A DNA stretch of 64,000 nt from an uncultured Ignavibacteria bacterium (GTDB lineage Bacteria; Bacteroidota; Ignavibacteria; Kapaibacteriales; UBA2268). The stretch is from NCBI GenBank assembly GCA_903862655.1, contig CAIOZA010000095.1, positions 1 to 64,000 of the forward strand, written 5' to 3'. Under the pieces are notes generated by a model. It was not told where the DNA came from. It searched no databases and was given only the letters and a program-made list of their open reading frames with translations. The position numbers and the translations under genes were made by a program. Of the stretch, positions 26,072 to 35,387 are shown in pieces (the first letter of the stretch is position 1; each line of letters starts with the position of its first letter).

Positions 26072-28174
26072 TTGAAAACAATTACGAAAATAATTATCCT
26101 TTCATTTGCTTTTTTAAGTGTTATTTCTGAATTGAAAACAGCTGACTCAGCTGTTACAATGCCGACTTACAGTCTATTCGTTAATATTACCCGCAACTAC
26201 GGAAAAGCAAATTTCCAGCAATTACCTGGCGTTGCTTCCTGTTGTCCAAAATTTTCTAATGGTGAAGGTAATGGTTTTGGGGTTGGAATGGAACTGAGTT
26301 ATCCCCTACCCTATAATTTTTCAACTGGATTGGGAATTGGGTATTTTATTTTTGATAACAAGCTGATTGCACCTGAATACAAACTCATAAGAATTGACAA
26401 TGCTCCATTCATGGCTAAGATAGAACACATAATAGATGCAAGGATATCAGATATTGGTTTCTCTCCATTTATTTCATATAACCCGTTTGGAGGGCTTCAC
26501 CTAAAAGCTGGTGTACATCTGGGAGTATTAGTTCAAAACAAGTTTTATCAATGGGAAGAGTTAATCGAACCGGCAGGCCGGGGAGTATTTGAGGATACAG
26601 GTTCACGAATCCGGAACGATACAAGCGGAACGATTCCTAATTCACAAACTGTCTTAACCGGATTATCACTTGGTATGAGTTATGATCTTAACCTAAGCAA
26701 AAATGCTAGCTTTATTGTCTCACCAACAATATCATATCTGTTTGGCATGAGTAATATCTCTAAAAATCTTGACTGGAAGATTGACGCCATGTTGTTTGGA
26801 TTGGAGATGAAGTACACCCCTGTTTATACACCACCAAAAGTAAAGATTATCGAAGAATTTAAGGAAAATTATAGAATCGATACGATGGAAGTCCTAAGCG
26901 AGGATATAGACAGAAACACAATTGTCAAAGGTCAGACTAAATCCGAAACAAAGATAGATAAATCAGCTCTGAAGATTGTGACAACTACCTTTTTATCAAG
27001 GAAGGACACTCTGTTCAAACGTCCTTTGCCAAAAGTTAATGTTGCAATCAACGCTACTGATCTCAAGCTAAGCGGTCAATTCGTAACTCAGGCTTTTCCA
27101 ATCGTACCTGTAATTTTCTTTGATTTAGAATCTTCGGTAATTAATCCATTTTATGAACAATCAGTTAACAAATCAACCTTTGACGAGTCAAAGCTAGACA
27201 TTAATTCAATCAATTATCAGAGAAATTTATTGAACATTATTGGCAAGCGGTTGATCGATAAACCCACTTCTACACTTGAAATCAGAGGTTATTCTGACTC
27301 TACTACCGAAGGAAATGATTGTGGATTGGCACAAAGGAGATCACAAGCATTTAAAGATTTTCTGGTAAATACTTGGTCTATTAGTGATGATCAGATATTG
27401 ATTAGGACTTTCAAGAAGTGTACACCACCTGAACCAACGAGTTCCAAAAATGATAGTGGTTATGCCGACAACAGAAGAATTGAATTTCATTCCGATGACG
27501 AATCAGTGTTAGGACCAATTGTCCGCAAGCATTACCTTGAGCCAAAGGCAGTTAATCCACCAAGTATTACTTTCGATCCCGATGGGTCAACGAATAGAGG
27601 TATTGAAAGTTGGAAGCTCACAATCAGACAGGGTGACAGTATTATTTATAACGACCATGGAAATGGCTTTCCAGGGAAAAAGGAATTCCCGATTTCGCCA
27701 ACTGATTTTAGAAAAATCTTTAATAATGAACCACTCTCTGTGGAATTTTCATTAAAAGATTTTGAAAATCAAACATCCAGCATTAATAAAAAAGTTAACG
27801 TAATTGCCGATACAAACCAATACGAACTTCAAAGACTTTCTTTAATATTGTTTGGAGTGTCCAGCGAACAGTTAAGCCAGAAAGCAAAAAATGATCTCAG
27901 ATTATTTACTAAGGATATCAAACCAGAATCAATAATTAATATAACTGGCTACACTGATGCTCTCGGTTCTCCGGCACTGAACAAGCAGCTCTCTAATAAA
28001 AGAGCACAAAATACAGCTCAGTTTATTCATCAAATTGCCCCTGAAATCAATATTGAAAAAGTTAGCGGAATTGGATCGATTGAATTCCCTCCCGGAATCG
28101 AAAGCTATTCTCTTCCTGTGGAAAGATTTCTATCCCGAACAGTTTTCATCGAAGTGCTGAATAAAATTAAATAA
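26072..28174 (+). CDS. Outer-membrane protein with two OmpA-like peptidoglycan-binding domains
   Basis: This 700-residue protein starts at a TTG. That start is preferred because it gives a signal peptide (MKTITKIIILSFAFLSVISE), while the first internal ATG lies after it. About residues 30-260 look like a beta-barrel porin domain. Two OmpA-like modules follow. The first is at about 350-475, with LEIRGYSDSTTEGNDCGLAQRRSQ and NRRIEF; the second is at about 590-697, with ITGYTDALGSPALNKQLSNKRAQ. OmpA domains bind peptidoglycan and anchor the outer membrane. The gene is divergent from hydG. Confidence 0.8.
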   Translation: MKTITKIIILSFAFLSVISELKTADSAVTMPTYSLFVNITRNYGKANFQQLPGVASCCPKFSNGEGNGFGVGMELSYPLPYNFSTGLGIGYFIFDNKLIAPEYKLIRIDNAPFMAKIEHIIDARISDIGFSPFISYNPFGGLHLKAGVHLGVLVQNKFYQWEELIEPAGRGVFEDTGSRIRNDTSGTIPNSQTVLTGLSLGMSYDLNLSKNASFIVSPTISYLFGMSNISKNLDWKIDAMLFGLEMKYTPVYTPPKVKIIEEFKENYRIDTMEVLSEDIDRNTIVKGQTKSETKIDKSALKIVTTTFLSRKDTLFKRPLPKVNVAINATDLKLSGQFVTQAFPIVPVIFFDLESSVINPFYEQSVNKSTFDESKLDINSINYQRNLLNIIGKRLIDKPTSTLEIRGYSDSTTEGNDCGLAQRRSQAFKDFLVNTWSISDDQILIRTFKKCTPPEPTSSKNDSGYADNRRIEFHSDDESVLGPIVRKHYLEPKAVNPPSITFDPDGSTNRGIESWKLTIRQGDSIIYNDHGNGFPGKKEFPISPTDFRKIFNNEPLSVEFSLKDFENQTSSINKKVNVIADTNQYELQRLSLILFGVSSEQLSQKAKNDLRLFTKDIKPESIINITGYTDALGSPALNKQLSNKRAQNTAQFIHQIAPEINIEKVSGIGSIEFPPGIESYSLPVERFLSRTVFIEVLNKIK

Positions 28175-28257
28175 TTTTTGAACTTACCCAACTTTTTTTA
28201 TTTTCAATCGTAATACTGTTTTACGATTTACAAATTCTATACTTTATTGGACTTATT

Positions 28258-30303
28258 ATGAATAATTTTTTATTGCAGTTAGCAGGATTGACACTGACTC
28301 TGTTCATTTCAACAGGAATAACTATGGCTGGTAATCCCAAACAAACAAAACCAATTGACCCCGCGAATATGAATACGGCTGTTAAACCGGGCGATGATTT
28401 CTTCCAATATGCAAATGGTGGATGGATGAAAAACAATCCTATTCCCGATGAATACGCAATTTTCGGTGCTTTTGCGCAGATATCCGAAGACAATCTGAAT
28501 AAACTCAAATCTATGTTCGATAAGGTATCAGTTAAAGCAAAAGCCAAAAAAGGTTCAATTGAACAGCTTATTGGTGATTATTATTTTGCTGGGATGAACA
28601 ATGATAATATCGAAAAATTAGGTTATGCACCCGTAAAACCCTGGCTAGATGAAGTGGATAAAATTAAATCAAAAGAGGATTTGATTAATGAAATTGTAAA
28701 ACTTCATAGCTATGGTTTATTCCCGCTCTTTTATCTCTACTCTGCTCCGGATGAGACTAACAGCAGTCTCGTTATTGCTAACCTTTTTCAGGGCGGATTA
28801 GGACTTCGTGACAGAGATTATTATTTCAAAGATGACAAAAGATCTAAGGAAATACGCGAGGAGTATGTAAAACACTTAACTAATATGTTTGAGTTGATCA
28901 AATATAACAAGAAAGATGCTCAGAAAACAGCTAACACTATTTTCAATCTGGAAAAGGGATTAGCCGAATTTTCAAGGACCAAACTTGAATTGAGAGATCC
29001 CCAGGCAAATTATAATAAGATGGATGTTAATAAATTAAATTCTGACGCCCAGGGTTTTGCATGGAATGATTATTTCAAGGGATTGGGAATTACATATACC
29101 AAAGAGATTAATGTCGGACAGCCAAAATTCTTTGAAGGAATGTCAAAACTAGTACAGACTCTTCCAATCAACGATTGGAAAGAATATCTGAAATGGAACA
29201 TTATAAGTTCAACATCTTCTTACTTGAGCAGTAAATTTGTTGACGAGAGTTTTAATTTTTACGGAAAAGTTATGACGGGCAAAGAGAAGAACCAGGAAAG
29301 ATGGAAAAGAGTACTTGAACAAACAAGCGGCGATCTCGGAGAAGCTGTTGGACAGATTTATGTAAAAGAATACTTCCCACCGGAAGCAAAAGATAAAATG
29401 CTCAAACTTGTGAATAATCTGAAAATTGCATTAAGAGACAGAATTAAGCAACTCGAATGGATGAGTGATGGCACAAAAACAGAAGCCGTTGCTAAACTTG
29501 ACAGAATCAATGTAAAAATTGGTTATCCGGATAAGTGGATCAATTATTCATCGGTTGACATTACAAGAGATAATTACCTTCAGAACTCAATCAATGCTGG
29601 CAAGTTCAACTTCCAGAGAGATCTGAAGAAAATTGGGAATCCTCCTGACCGTGAGGAATGGGGAATGACACCGCAGACTGTTAATGCTTACTATAGCCCA
29701 AACATGAACGAAATCGTTTTCCCCGCAGCCATACTTCAACCTCCTTTCTTTGATCTGAAAGCTGATGACGCTGTGAATTATGCCGCTATCGGTACGGTCA
29801 TCGGACATGAAATGACACATGGTTTTGACGATCAGGGCAGACAATACGACAAAGAAGGCAACCTACGTGATTGGTGGACAGCTGAAGATGCAGCTAAATT
29901 CGACAAGAAAGTTGAAATTCTGGTAAAACAATTTGACCAATTTGTGGCAATTGATACATTCAGAGTAAACGGCAAACTCACTCTCGGTGAAAACATAGCC
30001 GATTTAGGCGGTATTACAGTATCATTCGAAGCATGGAAGAATTCAAACGGAGGCAAAATCCCAACCGAGAAAATCGATGGCTTTACTCCAATCGAAAGAT
30101 TCTATTTATCTTATGCACAGGTTTGGAGAAACAATATCCGTGACAAAGAATTAATGCGCCGGTTGAGAGACGATGTCCATTCACCAGGCAAATACAGAGT
30201 AATCGGTACTCTGCCAAATGTTCCTCAGTTCTATGAGACATTTAAGATTAAAAAGGGCGATAAAATGTATATTCCCGAAAGCGATAGAGCTAAAATCTGG
30301 TAA
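28258..30303 (+). CDS. M13-family zinc metallopeptidase (PepO/neprilysin-like)
   Basis: This 681-residue secreted peptidase has an N-terminal signal peptide. The zinc site is HEMTH (H517, E518, H521), with third ligand E578 in ENIADLGG. The NAYYSPNMNEIVFPAAILQ region binds substrate in the family, and the protein ends in a Trp (AKIW) as M13 enzymes usually do. Such enzymes cleave small peptides on the amino side of hydrophobic residues. It is followed by a clear terminator at 30337 and appears to be monocistronic. Confidence 0.94.
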   Translation: MNNFLLQLAGLTLTLFISTGITMAGNPKQTKPIDPANMNTAVKPGDDFFQYANGGWMKNNPIPDEYAIFGAFAQISEDNLNKLKSMFDKVSVKAKAKKGSIEQLIGDYYFAGMNNDNIEKLGYAPVKPWLDEVDKIKSKEDLINEIVKLHSYGLFPLFYLYSAPDETNSSLVIANLFQGGLGLRDRDYYFKDDKRSKEIREEYVKHLTNMFELIKYNKKDAQKTANTIFNLEKGLAEFSRTKLELRDPQANYNKMDVNKLNSDAQGFAWNDYFKGLGITYTKEINVGQPKFFEGMSKLVQTLPINDWKEYLKWNIISSTSSYLSSKFVDESFNFYGKVMTGKEKNQERWKRVLEQTSGDLGEAVGQIYVKEYFPPEAKDKMLKLVNNLKIALRDRIKQLEWMSDGTKTEAVAKLDRINVKIGYPDKWINYSSVDITRDNYLQNSINAGKFNFQRDLKKIGNPPDREEWGMTPQTVNAYYSPNMNEIVFPAAILQPPFFDLKADDAVNYAAIGTVIGHEMTHGFDDQGRQYDKEGNLRDWWTAEDAAKFDKKVEILVKQFDQFVAIDTFRVNGKLTLGENIADLGGITVSFEAWKNSNGGKIPTEKIDGFTPIERFYLSYAQVWRNNIRDKELMRRLRDDVHSPGKYRVIGTLPNVPQFYETFKIKKGDKMYIPESDRAKIW

Positions 30304-30336
30304 ATATTGTAAGTTTATCCGAATTAATGAATAAAT

Positions 30337-30373
30337 AAAGTGAGTTGCAGGTTTAATCAGTAACTCACTTTTT
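30337..30373 (+). terminator. Intrinsic terminator of the M13 peptidase gene
   Basis: A perfect 10-bp stem (AAAGTGAGTT at 30337-30346, AACTCACTTT at 30362-30371) runs into a T tract. It begins about 34 bases after the peptidase stop. Confidence 0.85.
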
Positions 30374-30536
30374 ATTACAAAGGCTAAATAAATCAGCAAC
30401 AACAAATAACACAGAAAAAAGATAATAGGACCGTTAATTTTAAAACAATTTGGATAATTCCATTAATTTTTTGAAATTGAAAAGTTATCTGTAAGTAATT
30501 CTTTACAAGAAACAAATTATCTATTAGGAGCTTTTA

Positions 30537-32792
30537 ATGAAAATCAGAAAAGAAGACGCCCTTGAATATCATAGTATGGGGCGAAAGGGTAAAATTGAAG
30601 TCATTACTACAAAACCATGTGTTACTCAAAGAGACTTGTCATTGGCTTATACTCCGGGGGTAGCCGAACCCTGCCGCGAAATCCACCACGATGTTGACAA
30701 AGTTTACGAGTACACAGCCAAGGGCAATCTTGTCGCAGTTATTTCGAATGGAACGGCAGTTTTAGGACTTGGAGACATCGGTCCGGAAGCCGGGAAACCG
30801 GTTATGGAAGGTAAAGGTGTTTTATTCAAAACTTTCGCAGATATTGATGTATTTGATATAGAACTAAACTCCAAAAACGTGGACGAAATCATTCGTGTTT
30901 GCGAAGTGCTTGAACCAACTTTTGGCGGTATTAATCTAGAGGATATAAAAGGTCCCGAATGCTTCTATATTGAACAAGCTCTAAAAAAATCGATGAAAAT
31001 TCCTGTTTTCCATGACGATCAGCATGGGACAGCAATCATAAGTGGTGCAGCATTGATTAATGCTGTCGAGCTTGTCGGCAAAAAAATGAGCGAAATAAAA
31101 GTTGTTTATAATGGTGCAGGGGCTTCAGGTATTGCCTGTTCGAAGTTCCATATCAGTCTTGGCCTCGATCCCAAAAATGTAATCCTGTGCGATACTAAAG
31201 GAGTTATCTACAAGGGTAGAACTGAAGGCATGAATGAATTCAAAAAAGATTTTGAGGTTGAAACAGATGCAAGAACACTTGAAGATGCACTTGTTGGTGC
31301 CGATGTTTTTGTAGGTCTGTCTCAGGGCGATTGCGTAACAAAGAAAATGATCAAACCAATGGCAGAAAATCCTATTATCTTTGCGATGGCTAACCCCGAT
31401 CCTGAAATTACTTATAATGACGCTCTTGAAGCCAGACCTGATGTAATCATGGCAACAGGCCGCTCTGACTATCCCAATCAGGTAAATAATGTTTTGGGAT
31501 TCCCATTCATCTTCAGAGGAGCACTCGACGTTCATGCTACAGCTATCAATGAAGAGATGAAACAGGCAGCCGCTTATGCACTTGCTAAATTAGCGAAGGA
31601 AGACGTCCCGGAATCTGTGAAACGTGCTTATAGTGTTACTGAAATGAGCTATGGTCGCGAGTATATTATTCCAAAACCATTTGACCCTAGAGTACTAACA
31701 TGGGTAGCACCTGCCGTTGCAAAAGCAGCAGTTGACTCCGGAGTAGCACGCAGGCCAATTACCGATTTTGAAGAATACAAAAGACAGCTTAACATAAGAA
31801 TGGGACGTGCAAACGTTATTATGAATCCTATATTCCGCAAAGCTGCGTCCGCACCTAAAAAAATTGTTTTCCCCGAAGGCGAGGAACCTAAGATCATTCG
31901 CGCTGCTCAGCAGGCTGTTGACACAAAAATTGCTTCTCCTATCCTGATTGGTAACAAAGAGAAGATCACAAAAATTGCTCACGAATTCAATTATGATCTC
32001 GAAGGCATTGAAATTATTGATCCAATAAATAATCCTAAACATTCGGAATATACAGAATCATATTTCAAGCTTCGCCAAAGAAAAGGTACTACAAAAAATC
32101 ATGCACACGAAAGAATGAATTCTGTTAATTACCTTGGTGCAATGATGGTTCATTTGGGCGATGCCGATGGCATGATTTCAGGTTTAACATCCCACTATCC
32201 ATGGACAATCAAACCAGCACTTAAAATTATTGGAAAAGACGAGAGATATCAAAAAGTGTCTGGTCTGTATGCTATTACGACAAAGGTTGGAACTTACTTC
32301 CTTGCTGATACAACAGTGAATATGAATCCAACAGCTGAGGACATTGCCGATATCGCAATTCAGGCAGCTGAGTTTGTTAAAATATTTGATATTACTCCCA
32401 AAGTAGCACTTTTGTCATATAGCAATTTTGGATCAGCTACAGGTGAATCCCCTACGAAGATGCAGTCAGCACTTAAGATTATCAAAGCAAGAAAACCTGA
32501 CATGATTGTTGATGGTGAAATGCAGGCTGATACAGCCGTGGTTCCCGAGATATTAGATATGATATTCCCCTTCAGCAACATCAAGGATGGGGCTAATGTT
32601 TTGATCTTCCCGAATCTCGATGCAGGTAATATCGCTTATAAGCTACTTGCCAGAATCGGTGGATCACATCCGATTGGTCCGGTACTTCTTGGAATGAAGA
32701 AATCAGTCCATGTTCTCCAACGAGATGCCGAAGTCAATGAAATCCTCGATATGATTGCTATCGCAGTTGTCGATGCACAGCAAAAAAGATAA
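30537..32792 (+). CDS. maeB: NADP-type malic enzyme with C-terminal phosphotransacetylase domain
   Basis: This 751-residue enzyme decarboxylates malate to pyruvate with reduction of NAD(P). The malic enzyme part (1-430) has the [13 protein letters not shown] motif, the metal-site region EDIKGPEC, and Rossmann [12 protein letters not shown]. The C-terminal 320 residues form a phosphate acetyl/butyryltransferase domain ([28 protein letters not shown]), typical of MaeB, where it is mostly regulatory and binds acetyl-CoA. Length is normal. A strong AGGAG precedes the ATG and a strong terminator follows. It supplies pyruvate and reducing power at the TCA-acetate node. Confidence 0.95.
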   Translation: MKIRKEDALEYHSMGRKGKIEVITTKPCVTQRDLSLAYTPGVAEPCREIHHDVDKVYEYTAKGNLVAVISNGTAVLGLGDIGPEAGKPVMEGKGVLFKTFADIDVFDIELNSKNVDEIIRVCEVLEPTFGGINLEDIKGPECFYIEQALKKSMKIPVFHDDQHGTAIISGAALINAVELVGKKMSEIKVVYNGAGASGIACSKFHISLGLDPKNVILCDTKGVIYKGRTEGMNEFKKDFEVETDARTLEDALVGADVFVGLSQGDCVTKKMIKPMAENPIIFAMANPDPEITYNDALEARPDVIMATGRSDYPNQVNNVLGFPFIFRGALDVHATAINEEMKQAAAYALAKLAKEDVPESVKRAYSVTEMSYGREYIIPKPFDPRVLTWVAPAVAKAAVDSGVARRPITDFEEYKRQLNIRMGRANVIMNPIFRKAASAPKKIVFPEGEEPKIIRAAQQAVDTKIASPILIGNKEKITKIAHEFNYDLEGIEIIDPINNPKHSEYTESYFKLRQRKGTTKNHAHERMNSVNYLGAMMVHLGDADGMISGLTSHYPWTIKPALKIIGKDERYQKVSGLYAITTKVGTYFLADTTVNMNPTAEDIADIAIQAAEFVKIFDITPKVALLSYSNFGSATGESPTKMQSALKIIKARKPDMIVDGEMQADTAVVPEILDMIFPFSNIKDGANVLIFPNLDAGNIAYKLLARIGGSHPIGPVLLGMKKSVHVLQRDAEVNEILDMIAIAVVDAQQKR

Positions 32793-32798
32793 AATCAT

Positions 32799-33041
32799 TT
32801 AATTGAATTTTACTTGAGGGTTGCCGGTCAAGCAACCCTCTTTTTTTTTGTTCATTCTGTAATCTTGTGACCATATAAAACCCCAAGAAAATTTTGTAGT
32901 TTTAAAATCGCTTGAATCAGCAGAAATATAATAATTATTATTTGTTCCAATTCTAAATGGTCTTTGAGCAGGTTCTCTGTTTTGTGAATAACATGACGAA
33001 ATGATAATCAGAGATAAAACTAGTGATAAAATTGTTTTCAT
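32799..33041 (-). CDS. Small secreted protein, possibly 3'-truncated
   Basis: This 80-residue protein is not recognised. Residues 1-20 form a signal peptide or lipoprotein signal (ISSCYSQ, Cys17 in a lipobox-like site). The rest (FRIGTNNNYYISADSSDFKTT, WGFIWSQDYRMN) has no known motif. The last 16 or so residues are coded by the complement of the maeB terminator hairpin. The natural end of the gene may therefore have been lost, leaving the open frame to run into unrelated sequence. It starts 3 bases after the stop of the secreted protein at 33045 and is probably co-transcribed with it. Confidence 0.5.
   Translation of the reverse strand: MKTILSLVLSLIIISSCYSQNREPAQRPFRIGTNNNYYISADSSDFKTTKFSWGFIWSQDYRMNKKKEGCLTGNPQVKFN
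32816..32849 (+). terminator. Strong intrinsic terminator of maeB
   Basis: A 9-bp GC-rich stem (GAGGGTTGC at 32816-32824, GCAACCCTC at 32832-32840) is followed by nine T. It lies 24 bases after the maeB stop. The convergent small gene at 32799-33041 reads through it in its last codons. Confidence 0.92.
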
Positions 33042-33044
33042 TGA

Positions 33045-34346
33045 TTACCTCGTTATGATAAATTTGTAAGAAATATTATTAATAATCAGGAAATAAGCTC
33101 CCGATTGAAAATCTTTTAGGTATATCCTGCCCTGTCCTTCAATCATTTCTAATTTTCCAGATTGAACAATTTTTCCATTAATGTTCGTTATGGAATAGGA
33201 ATATAGAATATCCATTAATGACCGATCAGTAATCAATAATTCATTCTCTGGCAAGTTTAGTGTTATTTTTGGCGTACTGACTGTGTTATCAACAACAGTG
33301 GTATAATTAATGCAAGATTTTGATTTAATTAAATTATACGTTGACCCATCATATATAAATATATATACATATTTATCGTCAATTGACATTTTAAACGTTC
33401 CGGTACTTTGTATTGGCTGAGTACAACGCAAACCAAAATTTGAGAAATTAAAATATTCGAGAACTGGGTCTAAATTTATTACAAAAAAATCTTTATTTGA
33501 TGTGAAATCAATACATCTTGTTGCATCTATCTCTTTAAATATTGAAAAATCTTTTGTATCATAAATGCGTAATTTATCAAATCTAAAAAAGAAATATTTA
33601 CCGTCCGGTGAGAATGTGAATATTTGGAAATTGTTGCCTGCTGCACCTACTTCTGCTAGTATTTTATTAGTTGGCTGAATTTTCAGCATGTCCCACACAA
33701 TTGTCTTCTGCCAAGTTGGTGGATCCGGTACTTGTTCAAGACTTTGATATAGTTGTTGAATCACACATAAATCATTCTTTGGAGAAATAGCAATTGATCC
33801 TGCTCCAAATATATTATCACTTACTGAATGAGTTAATTTTTTATTAATTATTTCCAGATTATTAGCATCTAAGACTACAAATAAATATTTACCGAATAGC
33901 AGTGTGACTAAAATTCTATTATCATTTGTTATTTTAAAATCTTGTATTGTGACTAATGGAGATAGTGGGAACAAGGGATTGAATTCGGATACATCACCTA
34001 TCATATCAATACTGTCAATTGCTTGAAATGTATTAATATCCAGCTTTTTGATAGATTCTAATGTATTTCCTCTTGTGTAAAGGTATTTATTATCTTTGGA
34101 AATCCCCATAACCATCCCTTTATTATAAATACTGTCAACGATGATACCTGTTCTGGCGTCGATCTTAGCAAATCTTTTTAATTGATTTTGATTAATAAAA
34201 ATAAAGTTTGAATCAGGATGATTAAAAATTTCATTCACTGGCCATATATTAGTTGACCAAACTACATTGCTGTCCTGTACGGCATTCATCGACGTAAAAA
34301 ACAGTGTCAAAAATCCAATAACAAGAAATGCAAAATACTTTTTCAT
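33045..34346 (-). CDS. Secreted WD40/YVTN-like propeller protein with probable T9SS sorting domain
   Basis: This 433-residue protein has a signal peptide (MKKYFAFLVIGFLTLFF). Its body contains repeats such as VVLDANNLEIINKK, AISPKNDLCVIQ and FSPDGKYFFFRFDKLRIYDTKDFSIFKEID, which suggest a YVTN/WD40-like beta-propeller. The final 75 residues (SITNINGKIVQSGKLE, FQSGAYFLIINNISYKFIITR) have the usual pattern of a T9SS sorting domain: a strand, a charged turn, then a G.Y.. strand and a Lys/Arg end. It is probably exported to the surface. Ligand and role are unknown. Confidence 0.65.
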   Translation of the reverse strand: MKKYFAFLVIGFLTLFFTSMNAVQDSNVVWSTNIWPVNEIFNHPDSNFIFINQNQLKRFAKIDARTGIIVDSIYNKGMVMGISKDNKYLYTRGNTLESIKKLDINTFQAIDSIDMIGDVSEFNPLFPLSPLVTIQDFKITNDNRILVTLLFGKYLFVVLDANNLEIINKKLTHSVSDNIFGAGSIAISPKNDLCVIQQLYQSLEQVPDPPTWQKTIVWDMLKIQPTNKILAEVGAAGNNFQIFTFSPDGKYFFFRFDKLRIYDTKDFSIFKEIDATRCIDFTSNKDFFVINLDPVLEYFNFSNFGLRCTQPIQSTGTFKMSIDDKYVYIFIYDGSTYNLIKSKSCINYTTVVDNTVSTPKITLNLPENELLITDRSLMDILYSYSITNINGKIVQSGKLEMIEGQGRIYLKDFQSGAYFLIINNISYKFIITR

Positions 34347-34513
34347 ATCCTACTTTATCATCATATAAAAAAGAAAAATAAGCTATTTTTATGAAATATT
34401 CTAGTAAATAAAATTATATATATAGTCCGAATTGTTGGGACACATTGCCTGTGTCTGCAATAATACAGGATACACGCAGTGAATCCCTGCAATGCAATGA
34501 TTTATATAATTTT

Positions 34514-34570
34514 TATTTCCTTTTAAAACCGTTTCTTTGTTATATCATGCTCTATTTTGCATATTGCATT
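34514..34570 (+). repeat. Copy 1 of a dispersed repeat (pair with 45312-45368)
   Basis: Bases 34514-34539 (starting TATTTCCTTTTAAAACCG) are identical to 45312-45337. Both copies are followed, after the same 19-base spacer, by GCATATTGCATT (34559-34570 and 45357-45368). The spacer itself differs. Confidence 0.85.
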
Positions 34571-34846
34571 TGGAGCAAAAAATCCCGCTAGGGGTGACAT
34601 AAAAAATATTAACCCATAATACTGGTATGCGTCATCCCTACGGGATTACAATCAATTTTATATATGATTTTCTATACATATTCCATCCCTAAAGGGATTA
34701 AAAATTCAAAAAACATGATGCAATTAGTGCAATTGTGTTTTTTTCCCATTATCATCGAGGTGGGTTGACCGTAGGGGGGTTGGTAGACATTCCACGGTTT
34801 TCACCCTCGGTTATTCATATTCAGCCACTTTGTGGCAAAAAGAATA

Positions 34847-34868
34847 GGGGTTCAAAATTTTGAACCCC
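34847..34868 (-). terminator. Probable terminator of leuCD
   Basis: A perfect 22-base palindrome (arms GGGGTTCAAAA and TTTTGAACCCC) lies 30 bases past the leuD stop. On the minus strand it is followed by TATTCTTTTT. Confidence 0.7.
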
Positions 34869-34897
34869 TGCAATTTAATATTCAATAATAATTAATC

Positions 34898-35386
34898 CTA
34901 TTTCGCCAGCAATCTCATTCTGGTAAAAGCAATCAATCCGCCTGCATCAATGATTTCCTGTCTTGACTTTGGATGTGGAATAATCCCAAATTCTTTGTTC
35001 TTTGTTTTGTTGATGACTTTATCATCTGAAATTTCAATCTCATCGCCTTCATCAGCATCGATTTCGGGACATACAACAGTTCTCAGCCCAAGATTGACGC
35101 TGTTCTGAGTGAATATTCTGGCAAAGTTCTGAGCAATAATAACAAGCTCATATCCCTTAAGAGTTGATACTGCCTGCTCACGCGAGGATCCGCAACCGAA
35201 ATTCTTGCCGGCAATAATTATACTTTCTTTCTCAACCTTGCCATCAACCAGCATCTTGTTCAGATCTTTCTGGTCAGCAAAAGCAAACTGCGGTGTCTCC
35301 GTTGGCAGAACAGTCGCCATGAATCTGCCTGGATAAATAATATCGGTAGAGATATCATCTTCGAGTTTATATATTACTTTTGACAT
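34898..35386 (-). CDS. leuD: 3-isopropylmalate dehydratase family small subunit (LeuD/HacB-type)
   Basis: This 162-residue protein is the swivelling small subunit of an aconitase-superfamily dehydratase. It carries the GKNFGCGSSREQA motif that contacts the substrate carboxylate, and ends with a short helix. It is the short HacB/thermophile-type form. The specificity loop after the first strand reads GRFMATVLPT, where isopropylmalate isomerases of this subgroup usually have YLRT and homoaconitases YLVY. The substrate is therefore uncertain: isopropylmalate, citramalate or dimethylmalate types are all possible. The gene begins 1 base after the leuC stop, so the subunits are co-translated. The symbol names the family and does not settle the reaction. 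Confidence 0.75.
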   Translation of the reverse strand: MSKVIYKLEDDISTDIIYPGRFMATVLPTETPQFAFADQKDLNKMLVDGKVEKESIIIAGKNFGCGSSREQAVSTLKGYELVIIAQNFARIFTQNSVNLGLRTVVCPEIDADEGDEIEISDDKVINKTKNKEFGIIPHPKSRQEIIDAGGLIAFTRMRLLAK

Positions 35387-35387
35387 A

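Larger units (their letters stand above)
34347..34897. repeat. Gene-free 550-base region filled with palindromic repeats
   Basis: I see no coding frame here. The region holds several palindromes. An inverted pair lies at 34581-34598 (AATCCCGCTAGGGGTGAC) and 34631-34648 (GTCATCCCTACGGGATTA). A related short palindrome, CATCCCTAAAGGGATTA, is at 34684-34700, and GCCAC-TTT-GTGGC is at 34824-34836. A CCACGG/TTTCACC motif is at about 34792-34810. A degenerate GGGACACA...TGTGTC copy lies near 34439-34455. A 26-base stretch at 34514-34539 recurs at 45312-45337. The composition differs from the flanking genes, so it looks like a sink for small dispersed elements. Confidence 0.75.

Noticed and set aside
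28221-28547. 108-residue frame antisense to the start of the M13 peptidase gene
   Set aside because: It mirrors the signal peptide and N-terminal coding region of the peptidase; no family features are seen.
31125-31535. 136-residue open frame antisense to maeB
   Set aside because: It lies fully inside the malic enzyme coding region on the opposite strand, has no known motif and no ribosome-binding site, and maeB motifs are unambiguous.
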